A stretch of DNA of 64,000 nt from Ophiura sarsii (Eukaryota > Echinodermata > Ophiuroidea > Amphilepidida > Ophiuridae): contig CM069455.1 of the NCBI GenBank assembly GCA_035610835.1, forward strand, positions 51,316,639 to 51,380,638. Reading direction: 5' to 3'. This document shows, one piece after another, positions 10,470 through 21,576 of this stretch (position 1 is its first letter; each line of letters opens with the position of its first letter). Position numbers and translations under genes: made by a program. The notes beneath the pieces were generated by a model. That model had not been told where the DNA came from and did no database searches. It saw nothing but the letters and a program-made list of their open reading frames with translations.

Positions 10470-10497
10470 GTTCAGATGGGCTGCCCACTGAACAGAG

Positions 10498-10517
10498 AGG
10501 GTGGCTCTGAAAAGAGT
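10498..10517 (-). promoter_or_regulatory. Histone-type 3' stem-loop look-alike, site 2
   Basis: The minus strand reads aactcttttcagagccaccc, 48 bases from site 1, with the loop and the AGAGCCACCC flank preserved but a shorter stem. The repetition suggests a local duplication. Confidence 0.3.
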
Positions 10518-10589
10518 TAAACCATAGGTTGCCGCTGGCCTACTATAAATTTAATTCTAAGAGGACAAAATAACCCTGTTTTAAGGGCG

Positions 10590-10960
10590 GACGGACCCGT
10601 CAAGTAGGGTTTTGTTTTTGTTTTTTTGTAAACCTAGATATTTCACCAACATCTGCAATAATCGCAATTTTTTAAACGTAAAATGTTTTTATCGACCTAT
10701 TTTCGGCCAAAACACGACTAATTTAACATGATTTGAGAACATTTTATAAAGTGGGTCGGTCGGGCCCGTAAAACAGGGTTGTTTTTTCTTCGCCTTATCT
10801 ATTCCAAATGATTGTTGGAAATGGAAATAACATAGACTGTCCCTTGTCTACTGCAGAGTATAAAAGTCTTTTGCACAGTGCTGCGGCAGTGATCTGTACA
10901 GATCCAGTTCATATCATGAGTTGTGCTATCAATATCATGAAAATTATCATATCTCCCGTT
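10590..10960. repeat. Intronic repeat R1, copy 2
   Basis: Shares the tctgcaataatcg, ttttcggccaaaa and attgttggaaatggaaataa blocks with the other R1 copies. Confidence 0.65.
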
Positions 10961-11090
10961 TCGAATAACCAATTTGAATGAAATAAAAGTTAGGTTATAG
11001 CTAGTAATGCCACCTTTCAAGGCAAGTCAATAGATACATTCATTTCTGAATTTTAACTGGTTTAAAAAAATCGGTGAAATCGGGACCTGA

Positions 11091-11107
11091 CTATTTTGAC
11101 TCACCCT
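11091..11107. mobile_element. Orphan mariner-type terminal repeat
   Basis: The bases ttttgactcaccctg followed by TA equal the right end of the element at 45320-45994. The paralogous site near 12070 lacks them and continues with the same tatatcatg-type flank, so a truncated insertion is present only in F5/8C copy A. Confidence 0.5.
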
Positions 11108-11132
11108 GTATATCATGTATATTGCAACTTAC

Positions 11133-11271
11133 CATCACATCCAAGCAATTCAAATCTCATGCTGATCCAACTACGCCATTTAGTTGGGCGTATTCTTATG
11201 TATTTAGCACTAATTGGCGATACAAATATACTTGTAACGTGTCCGTTCCTGTCCGAGTTTCCATTGAAGAC
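11133..11271 (-). CDS. F5/8 type C domain copy A, second exon
   Basis: A 139-bp exon, phase 0 to 1. The acceptor is gatttcggtag above 11271 and the donor gtaagt below 11133. It reads VFNGNSDRNGHVTSIF, SAKYIRIRPTKW, WISMRFELLGCD. This is the C-terminal third of a discoidin (F5/8C) domain, including the closing cysteine in the ELLGC motif. It joins in frame to the exon at 11411-11736. Confidence 0.9.
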
Positions 11272-11410
11272 CTACCGAAATCAAAACAATGTAATTCACG
11301 AAAAAAACTTATTTTAAAAGAATAGTCAAACATATTACATAGGTTTATGCAGCTCAAAGTCTTCTAGCTCGTTAGAATATTAAAGAATAAAGATACATAC
11401 TTTTTCTTAC

Positions 11411-11736
11411 CCTATCAACATTGTAATTATCTTGAATGTACCGCCAAGTACTACCATCATTGCTGTATTGAACCTTGTATTCTTTTACCCACTGGGGACT
11501 GTCTGATCTACCTTGCAATACAATCCCAGAAACAGATCTCAAGATACCAAAATCCACCTGTATCCATTGGTTGACGTCTGTGGAAGAAGCACTCCATGCT
11601 CCTGTTCTTCCACTTCCTGCAGGTCGGTCCAATCTGGCGTTATTTGGTCCATGGTTAGCATCGTACTTACTAGAAGCCGTTATCTGTCCGTCAATTATTT
11701 TTCCGTCTTTCATGCCAAGTTGATCTACGCAAGCCA
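11411..11736 (-). CDS. F5/8 type C domain copy A, first exon
   Basis: A 326-bp exon, phase 1 to 0, with acceptor ctttcag above 11736 and donor gtaaga below 11411. It reads CVDQLGMKDGKI, ITASSKYDANHGPNNARLD, GAWSAS, VNQWIQVDFG, GIVLQGRSDSPQWVKEY, YSNDGSTW, ending NVDR. With 11133-11271 it makes a complete discoidin-type beta-barrel domain of about 155 residues with its terminal cysteine pair. Such domains bind membranes or glycans in secreted proteins. It is very similar to copy B, 960 bp upstream, so the two arose by tandem duplication of a two-exon unit. Confidence 0.92.
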
Positions 11737-12095
11737 CTGAAAGTAAGGTGTTCATCATTTGTAAAAAGTTTAATCATTTCATTAATATTGGTAATGTTGC
11801 AATTCAATAGAATAACAAGATTTAAACTGACACATATACATTTACTTATTCTTATAGAAAAATATGTAACGAATAATAATACAAATCTCAAATCATATAG
11901 AACTACAGTATCAAATGAAATTACTGATACTTGAAGTTGTGAAATTTGTTGGCATTGATAATACTCCAAAAGAATTATGGCTGTTCATCGGCATTAATAT
12001 ATCTTGAATAGCTTGTCAACAAAATAGTGGGTTGAATTATGCATTATGCTTGTATTTCAGTTGCTTTATTGTATATCATGTATATTGCAACTTAC

Positions 12096-12234
12096 CATCA
12101 CATCCAAGCAATTCAAATCTCATGCTGATCCAACTACGCCATTTAGTTGGGCGTATTCTTATGTATTTAGCACTAATTGGAGATACAAATATACTTGTAA
12201 CGTGTCCGTTCCTGTCCGAGTTTCCATTGAAGAC
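12096..12234 (-). CDS. F5/8 type C domain copy B, second exon
   Basis: A 139-bp exon, phase 0 to 1, nearly identical to 11133-11271, with the same acceptor (gatttcggtag) and donor (gtaagt). It encodes VFNGNSDRNGHVTSIF through WISMRFELLGCD and closes domain copy B. Confidence 0.9.
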
Positions 12235-12371
12235 CTACCGAAATCAAAACAATGGTATTCATGAGAATTAAAATAAAATAAAATAGTCAAACATATTACA
12301 TAGGTTTATGCAGCTCAAAGTCCTCTAGCTCGTTTGAATATTAACGAATAAAGATACATCATTTTTCTTAC

Positions 12372-12697
12372 CTTATCAACATTGTTATTATCTTGAATGT
12401 ACTGCCAAGTACTACCATCATTGCTGTATTGAACCTTGTATTCGGTTACCCATTGGGGACTGTCTGATCTACCTTGCAATACAATCCCAGAAACAAATGT
12501 CAAGCTATCCAAATCCACCTGTATCCATTGGTTGACGTCACGGGAAGAAGCACTCCATGCTCCTGTTCTTCCACTTCCTGCAGGTCGGTCCAATCTGGCG
12601 TTATTTGGTCCATGGTTAGCATCGTATTTACTGGAAGCCGATATCTGTCTGTCAGTTATTGTTCCGTCTTTCATGCCAAGTTGATCTACGCAACCGT
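12372..12697 (-). CDS. F5/8 type C domain copy B, first exon
   Basis: A 326-bp exon, phase 1 to 0, with acceptor agtttcag above 12697 and donor gtaaga below 12372. It reads GCVDQLGMKDGTI, ISASSKYDANHGPNNARLD, VNQWIQVDLDS, GIVLQGRSDSPQWVTEY, NVDK. It is the first globular domain after the helical exon at 13303-13435. The join restores a GAC codon before the first cysteine. Differences from copy A are mostly single substitutions (for example DLDSLTF against DFGILRS). Confidence 0.92.
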
Positions 12698-12889
12698 CTG
12701 AAACTAAGGTGTTCATCATTTGTAAAAAGTGTAATAATTTCATTAATATTGGTAATGTTGCAATTTAAAAGAATAACAAGTTTTAAAATGACACATATAC
12801 ATTTACTTACATTAAACAGAACATCCTAATAGAAAAATATGTAATAAAAAATAATATAAATCTCAAATCATATAGAACTACAATTTTTT

Positions 12890-13230
12890 TGGTAAACAAA
12901 TGTGAACAAACATTTTAAATTGGGTCTGTCGGGCCCGTATTAGACAGGGTTGTTTTTTCGTCGCCTAATAGAACCTATTCCAACGGATTGCTGGAAATAA
13001 CATAATAAGACTGCCCCTTGTCTACTACTGACTACAAAAAGTCAATTGCACAGTCATGACAGTGCGGTCAGTGATCTGTAAAGATGCAGTTCTTATCATG
13101 AGTTGTGCTATCAATATCATGAAACCGGTGTATCTTCTTTCTGAAAACGTTAAACACAGTTTAGTATTCCTGACAGGATGGGTACTAATCAATACATGTA
13201 TAACCTCTACTCTAATTGTTTAATACGTAG
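12890..13230. repeat. Intronic repeat R1, copy 3
   Basis: Homologous to 23100-23420 of the duplicated locus and to the copies at 8070 and 10590. Contains aaaacgttaaacacagttta and ctgacaggatgggtactaat. Confidence 0.7.
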
Positions 13231-13302
13231 CTATACATGTTAGATTTGTTAGTTCTAAATTTATGTGTTTATGTTTATACAACATTTTTATGTGACATAT
13301 AC

Positions 13303-13435
13303 CTTGTCTTTCAAGGATTCTATGCATTTCACGCAGTAAGAGTTGTTCCTCCATGTTCCCTAACGCGTTCTCATCCTTATTCACGTCATTGTTCCTCTTT
13401 AGTTGATTTTCTTGAGTCTCTGCATCTTCTTTTCT
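13303..13435 (-). CDS. Charged helical (coiled-coil-like) linker exon, gene copy A
   Basis: A 133-bp exon, phase 0 to 1. The donor is gtatat below 13303. The acceptor is either cttcag (start 13435) or tatag six bases further upstream (start 13441); both keep frame. It encodes about 44 residues rich in E, K, Q, N and R, such as RKEDAETQENQLKRNN and MEEQLLLREMHRILERQ, with heptad-like leucines at the end, suggesting a short coiled coil. It links the signal-peptide exon to the first F5/8C domain and may mediate oligomerisation (inference). The 23482-23620 copy preserves frame despite a 6-base insertion, which supports coding. Confidence 0.8.
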
Positions 13436-13544
13436 CTGAAGCTATAATGGTTAAGAACACAAAACAGAATGCTGTACAAATGTGCCCTATGAATGAACAG
13501 ATGAACACGAATACCTAGATCAGAGGATTGTACATTATCAACAC

Positions 13545-14705
13545 TAATACCCAAGGGGTACGTATGGGAATAAATATATCGAGGAGAAAAATATTTTTTG
13601 GAGGTAAACAAATCACGTTGTTGGCACTTATTGGTCAATAATTCAAAACAAAATATTCAAAACAAAACAAACACCCTCCTAGAGAAAGAAACATATTTAT
13701 CTTATAATCGCTTGTCTACTAATATAATCTTTTGCTCCTTTCTATTTTAACTGTGATTAGTTGTGGTTGTTCAAATCATTAATAATTCTTTATTTTAATT
13801 ATATTTGAAGGATAAAAGATGTTCGTCACACTTGAATGACCCCATGCTTTGCTTTATTTGACAAGTGTTGAGGGATGAAGTGGTATTGAGGGAATTAGCA
13901 GTGACGTAGATTTCATTTTCACATTGTAGGATTAGGTTGGTGAGGTTAAAATGTAAGGGACTATTTCATGTTCACCATTTTTGTAAGAAACTCCAATCCA
14001 ATATTAAAAAGAAGTCTAAGCCACAGTACTGATAACTACCCATGACCACCTATATGAATGTCCTCAAGTTTAGCCATAAAACTAGCTCATATAGAAACAA
14101 ACCTTGGAATCACTCATGAGTTGAATTGAATCAAAATGAAGAATTATCAATGATCTGAACAACCATAACAAACAACAGTTAAAATAGAAAGGCACAATAG
14201 CAGACAATATAATTATTGACACAACATTTTTGTTTCTTTCAGACAAGTTTAACACACACACACCCCCACCTACCTGCCAAAAATGTGAAATCACCATGTC
14301 TTACACAATAAAGTGTAACCTCAGTTAATAAATAAGTCTAAATAATTCTAATAAAAGGGTACAGTATGTCAAAGCCTACAGATGATGGAAAACAATGGAC
14401 CTAAATCTCGTTGATTTCGATGATGAAACAAGTTAATGAATTTTGAGAATTGTTCGGTACTAAGCATGTTGGGACAGATATGTACAATGTAACAGTGAAG
14501 ATAATAGGTGATGATATTGATGATAAATAAATACAAACGATGTACAAAAATGGATTTTGATAACAAAGAATTGAATGTTAGGTGTGTGTTTTTTATAGAA
14601 CTGTGTTTACTAAAAATCAATCTGCAATAATACGGTTATAAAAGCATAAAATGTATGAGTAGGACACGGATTGCATTTAAATATGTTAACTTTAACAGTT
14701 CTTAC
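13545..14705. other. Intron, no exon recognised
   Basis: Intron between the signal exon and the helical exon. Much of it (13700-14700) is shared with 23930-24910 of copy B. No domain-like frame seen. Confidence 0.5.
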
Positions 14706-14745
14706 CTCCAAAAGAGTTCGCTTTAATGTTGGCACAAATTGTCAT
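14706..14745 (-). CDS. Candidate alternative first exon (weak)
   Basis: Minus-strand ATG at 14743-14745 followed by TICANIKANSFG and a gtaaga donor. The paralogous site in copy B (about 24920-24955) has the same length, the ATG and the donor, reading MTICNKMQAKSFG. The frame is conserved despite substitutions, but it is only 13 codons and lacks a signal peptide. Confidence 0.2.
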
Positions 14746-14947
14746 AGAGTTATCAATATTTTGCGTCCAAAATGAAAAATAGATTTTGATAGTAGGGCTT
14801 TATTTTTGCCTTGACATAAAAATCACACAAATCAGGTAAATGGTTTAAGGAAAAAAAGATTTCCATAACTTGGGTCGGTATTAATTTACGCTACATGAAA
14901 TAATGTCCCCATTTCAAAAACAATTGTCCATCGAGCCCATAGCAAAT

Positions 14948-14972
14948 GGGGGGGGGGGGGGGGGGGGGGGGG
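14948..14972. repeat. Poly-G tract (25 bases)
   Basis: A homopolymer present at the same paralogous position in copy B (25353-25374), so it predates the duplication. Such tracts recur throughout the window, and their length is likely unreliable in the assembly. Confidence 0.8.
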
Positions 14973-15129
14973 ACACGAAAATGAGCATTAAATAAATGTT
15001 ATTACACGGTCCTTTGCTGATATATACTACACTTTCTATAATGGTAAGAGGGAATTCCATTTTTTGTTAAAACTCGCAATGTTCCCGTTTTTTACGGCGA
15101 TATATTTTGCAATGGAGAATAACAGATTT

Positions 15130-15835
15130 GCTTCCTTCCGGAAGCAAGCAAAAAATGTAATCCCTCTTTCATTATATAAAAGCAACATAGTAGAAAAATT
15201 ACATTGAAGGCACTCATGTTATGATTGGCTAGCTCAAATAGTTGAATCTGTCTATCCATAATGATGGGGATAACTATTTGTTTTTCCTTAATCCATTTTA
15301 TAACATGTTTCCATAGTTTAAATATGGTCGGGCATTCACAAAATAGGTGTAGTATGGTTTCTTCTGGTTCTTTAAAAAAGTGCTTACATTTTACCGCCCT
15401 ATTTTTTCCAAAAAGAGAGTTTACACCATAAATTCTATGAGTCAGGCGAAATTGGAACTATCTTAATTTTGTATCAACGGTACATTTGAATGGTATACGA
15501 AAAATAACCGACAATTTTTTTAAAACTATAGGATATGTCTAACTTGCTTTCTCATTTATCTAAAAATGTTCGTTTGACCTCTTTAGACGAAATTAGCGAA
15601 TCATATATATAACCTTCTTGAACGTTTAATGTCGAGCGTTATAAATTTGAAGTTATACGGTTTGAAAGGTCGTTGAGCCTTTTTTTAAATTATTTAGGCA
15701 GTGATTGCACGATTTTTTTTAGGGCATTTATATGTGCCCCATATTCAAAGAAATTGGTTCTAATGTTATATTTCCTTCGGAATTCGTCTAAAGAGACAAA
15801 GTACCATTTTCCTTGATCAGATCATTTACAAAATG
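15130..15835 (-). mobile_element. L1/Tx1-like LINE C-terminal fragment
   Basis: The minus strand gives, with frameshifts, DEFRRKYNIRTNFFEYG, RLTHRIYGVNSLFGKNRAVK and then EPEETILHLFCECPTIFKLW. The last matches the Etl.HLF..C...W block after the reverse transcriptase in L1/Tx1-type elements. It is absent from the paralogous position in copy B (25380-25460), so it inserted into copy A after the duplication, or was lost from B. No intact reverse transcriptase core. Confidence 0.7.
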
Positions 15836-15906
15836 AACCACAATTTTATACATCAAACGTTATTACAAATCTTGATAGGAATAGGATATAAGATATGAAC
15901 TCTTAC

Positions 15907-16020
15907 CAGATTTTCTACTAATTCCAGGTCTGCAGTTCTCTCTGAAGCTGGAGAACCCTGTACCACACATCCAATGCCAACCACGACTGCTAGAAGAAGC
16001 CAGACCGTGCCACCCTTCAT
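15907..16020 (-). CDS. Signal-peptide first coding exon, gene copy A
   Basis: Starts ATG at 16020 and ends in phase 0 at a gtaaga donor: 38 codons beginning MKGGTVWLLLAVVVGIGC, then VVQGSPASERT and LELVENL. This is a classic signal peptide (short charged n-region, 15-residue hydrophobic core, likely cleavage after VVQG). An in-frame ATG nine codons upstream exists; the inner ATG is chosen because it gives a compact signal peptide conserved in copy B. It marks the protein as secreted and fits the extracellular domains downstream. Joined in phase 0 to the helical exon. Confidence 0.85.
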
Positions 16021-16170
16021 GATAATAGATGACTTTGGTCTACACATAGGCCTATGCGAAAATATGAATAGCTGTGTTCAATTTCGACTCATCTACCAGA
16101 CGAACTGTCTACAGTGGAACGGTCACATCAGATGGTTTTGAGCTCAGAAGTACCCTCGTTATATATGTTC
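16021..16170 (-). promoter_or_regulatory. Putative promoter / 5' UTR, gene copy A
   Basis: On the minus strand catatataac lies at about 16157-16167, some 140 bases upstream of the ATG. The same TATA-like box and flanks occur at the equivalent place in copy B (about 25807-25817). The start of transcription would be near 16130. Inference from position and conservation only. Confidence 0.35.
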
Positions 16171-16660
16171 GTAGGGCAATGCATGGATGAGATCCATTGG
16201 TTTAGGGTAATGCATGGATCCTTGAGATCCATGGTTTATACAGACTCAGCGGAAGAGCAAGGCCCGTGTCGGACTCAAACCTGCTTAAAAACAGCGTTCC
16301 GCGAGGTTTCACACATGTATTTTCTTCTGAAATTACATTTAGGATCAAATACATTTTTTCATCGATGTCTACTTCCATATTATGTAAATCCGATGATACA
16401 GTACAGAAACTCTCACTTCAAGCATAAAGTCTTATACGAGTAACATTTATTAATTATTTCATTTATTATAAATTATTCCAATTTCATTAATAAATATTGA
16501 AAAGCATACAGATAAAGCCAGACTAGATGATGGAGTAGGCAATGGCCATTTCACCATCATCCGCAGGCATTGCACAAAACACCTTATAATCAGACACATG
16601 CAAATTTAAAAAAGAACATACATAGCGGAAAATGGATACCAATGTAAAACTGGGGGATAA

Positions 16661-16848
16661 AAGGACCAAAAGGGTCAGGAAAGCCTGCTTTCCATAATAA
16701 AAGTATTACAATAAACATAAATATAAATATTTAGCTATGCAATGTGCCCAGAAAAAGGACCAAAAGGGTCAGGAAAGCCTGCTTTCCATAATAAAAGTAT
16801 TGCACTAAACATAAATATATATAAATATTTAGCTATGAAATGTGCCCA
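16661..16848. repeat. 94-bp tandem duplication
   Basis: The block aaggaccaaaagggtcagga with its following bases appears at 16661 and again at 16755. Copy B has it once (near 26310), so this duplication is private to copy A. Confidence 0.75.
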
Positions 16849-17670
16849 TAAGAACACGGAGAGAAGGATTGCACTGAGTGAGCAATATATATTTAGTTGA
16901 TGCACGATGACAATTGTTTGTCGTATTTAGAATAACAAATAGGATAAAAGCAATGTTATCGCACGCTGATTCAAGGATTTGAACACTTTTGTTGACGCCC
17001 GCGTCCAATTTTTTTGCTGATGGAAAGAAGGGATTGAAGGGAACTCTTATTTGAACTTTAAATAAGGCCTCTAGAACTAATTTCAACACATATGAACTTG
17101 GTATCGTAACCCTGTTTTCGCAGGTCACTGGCTATGCCGGCATATTTATTGAGTTTGCGATCATGAGCAGAAATAATATTATGCTCGAACGGAATAGTGA
17201 TTTCAAAAATAATGATCGACTTTGAGCCTTGATTAATGAGGACAAGATCCGGTCTTTGTTGAGTAGGAAGGATGTCGGGCGGAATTGTGGTCCCAGCAAT
17301 TTGGTAGCCCCTTAAAGATCACAGAAAAACTTCCATGAGGGATCACTAGCATCACTAAAGGTGTTTAGGATTATGCGGAGAGCAGAGTTATGACGCCAGG
17401 TGTAGCAAACTTGGTCTAACATGGGTTATTTAAAACATGGTGAAGTGTTTCTTTGCAGCCACAGAGATCACATTTAGTGTTGGTTCTTTTACTCAAGCGG
17501 CTCAGATTGTTTTTGGTAGGGAGTGAATCCAGAAAAGAATTAAGCATACATTTCATGATACCTTTTGGAAGATTTAAAATAAAAGATTTCCAAAGGTAGT
17601 CAGATTTGTTAAGAATAGGAATGCAAAGCATATCCCCTTGGACAACGAGGTTTTTGATGTGACTGTGCAT
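16830..17670 (-). mobile_element. R2-type (RLE) non-LTR retrotransposon tail, copy A
   Basis: The minus strand reads LVVQGDMLCIPIL, SFLDSLPTKNNLSRL, then CDLCGCKETLHHVLNN, the CCHC-type knuckle before the restriction-like endonuclease domain. It then continues through a decayed endonuclease with frameshifts. The homologous copy at 26600-27190 is better preserved. It is a fragment of a LINE of the R2/restriction-like endonuclease group, upstream of both signal-peptide exons and duplicated with them. Confidence 0.75.
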
Positions 17671-17739
17671 TCAAGCCATGGACATGATGGATTCATGTCA
17701 TACCCGATTTCACACCATTTCTATGCGTGTTATGATTAT

Positions 17740-18300
17740 GTGTCTTCAGAAACTTATATATGAAACGGCATCAATGATTAGCTGTTCGCCTTACATAAAG
17801 CATACAGCAGAACATTTGAATCATATCCAGCAAGTGACTTTAAATGCAATTTGTTTGTATATCAATTATGATCAACGTGAATATACTAATTTATAATATA
17901 CATATTTCATTATGTTATGTGGGACTACTTTCTTCTTTTAGTCCACATATATTTACGAAAGGCTACGAATCAAGAGGTTTATTTTCGGTGAACCTTTGTG
18001 CGCATAATCGAACCAATATAATAAGTGCAAAATATGTTATAGGCTGTACTTGTTACAGTAGGTCTGTATCGTTTAGTATTATAGTGCAAAAACTCTTGGC
18101 GATTTTTTCTAAGTGGTGTCTTGGGCGCTTTCTGAGCTACATTTGGCGGCCATCTTGTTTTTGACTTTTTGACTTGAAATTTATAATATACAGATAGGAG
18201 TACTTGGCATGTAGAACAATTGCACACCACTACGTTGATATAATGATGAATATGTGATACGTAAATCTTCAACAACAACAAATAGCAGTCATACTATGCC
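17740..18300. other. No gene seen
   Basis: Unique-looking sequence after the end of homology to copy B (about 17735). Short open frames on both strands lack any recognisable domain. Confidence 0.45.
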
Positions 18301-18301
18301 A

Positions 18302-19293
18302 TTTTTAGGTGCTTGGTGGGCCCGGTTTGTGGGCTACTTTGGTTGTTTTTAGGTATTTTTTTTAGTTTTTAGTGTTTTTAGTGTCGTCTTTCTTTCTAAA
18401 AGGTGGGAGGGTATCAAGGGCAACTGCTTTCGGACCGTCCAAATCAAAAATTACTCAAAATATGGTTCAGCGTATACATTATAAGACCATCGTATATAGC
18501 AAAACAGCTAAGAGCTATATTTTATTCATAAATAAATATTTTGAACCCCCCCCCCCCCCCCCAACCAATATCTAGAACCTCGAATTATATTAATGTATTA
18601 ATGCTTTCTACATCTCACTTTAATGTATATTGGTTTATAATAGGATAATCAAAATAATAATTATCAACCGGTGCCAAAGAGGGCCTTTCTTACTGGGCCT
18701 TCTGAATCCTTTAATCACCCCTTAGCAGCCCTGGTTGCATATCATTATCATGATTTATAATTTAGATTAGACAATGTCTCCTTCTTGTTGTTCTAGATAA
18801 TTCGAACACGTTTTTTGTTTATAGCTTTCATCTTTTTGAGGACATTTTGAGCACGTTTTTTTAGTTTTTTAGCTTTTTGGAAGAAAAACGGTACTTTGTC
18901 AAAATCCTCTTGAACTTGTTTCTTAATTTCCTTGATGCATTAACTTCGCTATCAATAGGACTTGGAAAATTAATGTGTATCATACTTGAAAGTGTTTTTT
19001 AAACAGAAATGTATTTAATTGCGATAGCTGTACCCATTTCTGCACACTTTTTATGAAACAGACCTTGTTCAGAAGAGACGCCTGTTTTACTGGTATTAAG
19101 TTGAATTACGTTGAATAAGTTGATTTTGCATGATGGCCTAATAACAATTGATATAGCCCATCGTCAGATATGCGGTGGCAAGAAAATAAATATAAATACT
19201 AATCATCACTAAAAATCATCACTAAAAACTAAACAATTACCTAAAAACAACCAAAGTAGCCCACAAACTGGGCCAACATAACTACCTAAAAGC
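18302..19293. repeat. Inverted repeat, arms about 73 bases
   Basis: The left arm 18302-18374 (gggctactttggttgttttt core) is the reverse complement of the right arm 19220-19293. The spacer of about 845 bases contains a poly-C tract (from about 18546) and repeat sequence shared with 59200-59270. Confidence 0.65.
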
Positions 19294-19510
19294 ACACACG
19301 CACACAGCAACGATGAGTTATACGCACGACGCATACGCCGGCGACGTTTGCGTAGGGCAAGCTAACGCGATGGTCATACGCGCTGAGGGTATAATTATTC
19401 GAATAATTTAAGCCCCGCCCCAAATATACACCATTGTCTCATAAATCAGCCTAAAACCAATCAAATTGACCTTGGCATCCCAAATGACACCCACTATATA
19501 TAAGAATTAG
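18465..19510 (-). repeat. Dispersed repeat, copy 1 (opposite orientation to 58840-59280)
   Basis: The block ataagaccatcgtatatagc at 18480 and the block around 19310-19510 (including ataatttaagccccgcccca) are reverse complements of 59200-59270 and 58840-59060. The two copies differ by about 600 bases of internal sequence. Related bases lie near 7400-7470. Confidence 0.6.
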
Positions 19511-19699
19511 TTATAAATTGTTACGATTTAAAATCACCATTGCGATCTCATAACGCGTATCATTAGATGCAGCAGCGTTTCGTTAAATTGTGAGCAAATT
19601 ATTAGTCAGTGACTTCCTATTCTTTATTTTGCAAATGTAAAGGGTCTATAAATGTTGCGCAACTTTTTATGAAAAATATGGCATAAACATTTGATACAT

Positions 19700-20300
19700 A
19701 TGACTGCCTGGGGTTATTATGCTATAACTTGTGGTGAGTAAATAAACGATCACTCATGGTCATTAATGATCACATATGGTCAAATAACCAACCGGTCGGG
19801 TCTTTAAATGATTGATTGGGGTTGTGCTATAACCTCCGGTCATTAAATGATCACTTGGGGGTAAATAGATGATCACCCAGGGTCATTACATAATCACGTA
19901 AGGTCAATTAAACAATCGGTCTGGTCTTTAAATGATTGCCTGGGGTATATGCTATAGCTTGTTTTCATAAAATGATCACTTGGGGGCAAATACATGATCA
20001 CTCATGGTCATTCAATGATCACGTAGGGTCGGTTAAACGATTGGACGGATCATTAAATGATTGCCTGAGGTTATTATTCTATAACTTGTGTTAAATGATC
20101 ACTTGTGGTAAATAAATGATCACCCAGGGTCATTAAATGATCATTTAGGGTCAATTGAACGACCGGTCTTTAAATTAGTGCCTTGGGTTATTATGCTATA
20201 ACTTATGGTCATTAAATGATCCCTTGTGGTCATTATATATGATCACTTGTGGTCATTAAACGATCACTTGTGATAATTGAATGATATCTTGTGTTGTATT
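19700..20300. repeat. Higher-order minisatellite with tgatcac subunits
   Basis: About five diverged units of 108-126 bases, each opening with tgattgcctggggttattat-like sequence (19701, 19809, 19932, 20058, 20175). Each is built from 20-base subrepeats of ggtcattaaatgatcac. The palindrome tgatca recurs in most subunits. Confidence 0.8.
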
Positions 20301-20577
20301 TATTTTTTTATTTTTTTGCATACGATTTTGAAAAGTGCCACTTTTTCTAACAACATCATTTTGGGAAATGTGAATCTTTTGAAAAAGGGGAACATGCTAC
20401 GGTGAAAAGGAAAATGTTTTATCAACGTTTATAAACGTTTCAATTTCTCAAAACGTATAAGTGTGTGTGGAGTTATGCAAACAAACGTGATCTAAGTGTG
20501 GGGGGGGGGGGGGGGGATTACTTGTTTTGAACCCTTTACAAAGCTATCCACTTATCATAAGCAGTGTTATTATACGC

Positions 20578-20676
20578 CATAGGCTAGACGGTATTGTGCA
20601 AAATCAAATCATCGGCTAGACATTATTATGTAACACGATCGAATTATCGGCTAGACGAGTATTATACAAAATCGAA
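20578..20676. repeat. 33-bp tandem repeat, three copies
   Basis: Three diverged copies of a unit containing atcggctagac, att and gcaaaatcgaat. Confidence 0.65.
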
Positions 20677-20689
20677 TCGAATCTACTCC

Positions 20690-21576
20690 TTTTGCATACT
20701 TGTGGTGTGCAGGATTTTTATGATTTTTCAGCAATATCATTACTCACCTCGATGGATTGAAAGAAGGCGAGTAATTTAACATGTAATGTTAGCTGTGTCT
20801 GAACAGGGAGATGTTAACACCTCCCTGGTCTGAAAACAACTACTTTAATTTGCATTCTATATAGGCCCTACCCCATTCCTTGATGAGTTTTTATTGTTGA
20901 TTTTTTTTAAATGTTTTGATTTTGTTGTTGAAATTTTTATTAAAACAAATCGCAACAGGTGTCGGTTGGTTTCCGATCCGTTGGGTCGGTACTCATTTAA
21001 ACGTGAATCACCCCCCCCCCCCCCCCATTTTTCAATTCGTATTGCTTTGTTGACTTTTCGCATCCCGAACACATTCATAATTTCAACCCCGCTTCGAAAC
21101 AGTTGTTAGAATATCCTTGTTTATAAACAAGTCCAGCAAGAAATAGTATCATCGTATACAGACTGTAACAAAAATATACAATTTTTGTTAAAGACAAAAA
21201 ATAACCCCTTTTATTAAGTCACCATTTGCTAGGATGGTTCATCTATTTTACCTCTTTTTTTGTGCAAAATCTAGGACAAAATTGGTCAAAACGTCCCCCT
21301 ATTTTTGTTGTCTTAATGACTAGAATTTGGAACCGGAACTTGTTTATGTAAGAGTGAACTAACAGTTGAACGTTTAAGTGTTAGTGTAGGCCTACTAATA
21401 CTTAAAGGTAGATGTTCCGATTGATGGCCCGATTTTCAACTTGATGTTTTCTATTTTACATGAAAGGTCATCCTTATAATTGTCACATTCCAAAGTTTGA
21501 GTTGCATAACTCCAATGGTTCTATTTTTAGAAGCACAATGTCACAATACATTTGCCCATTGAGTTATACACAAACT
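20690..21576. other. No gene seen
   Basis: No gene signal. Contains a poly-C tract near 21009-21027 and the sequence up to the assembly gap. Confidence 0.45.

Noticed and set aside
10799..11020. Coding frame over repeat R1
   Set aside because: R1 copies elsewhere do not keep the frame; it is intronic repeat sequence.
18080..18180. Promoter around caagatggccgcc on minus
   Set aside because: A single YY1-like word with a short frame; no supporting exon or conservation.
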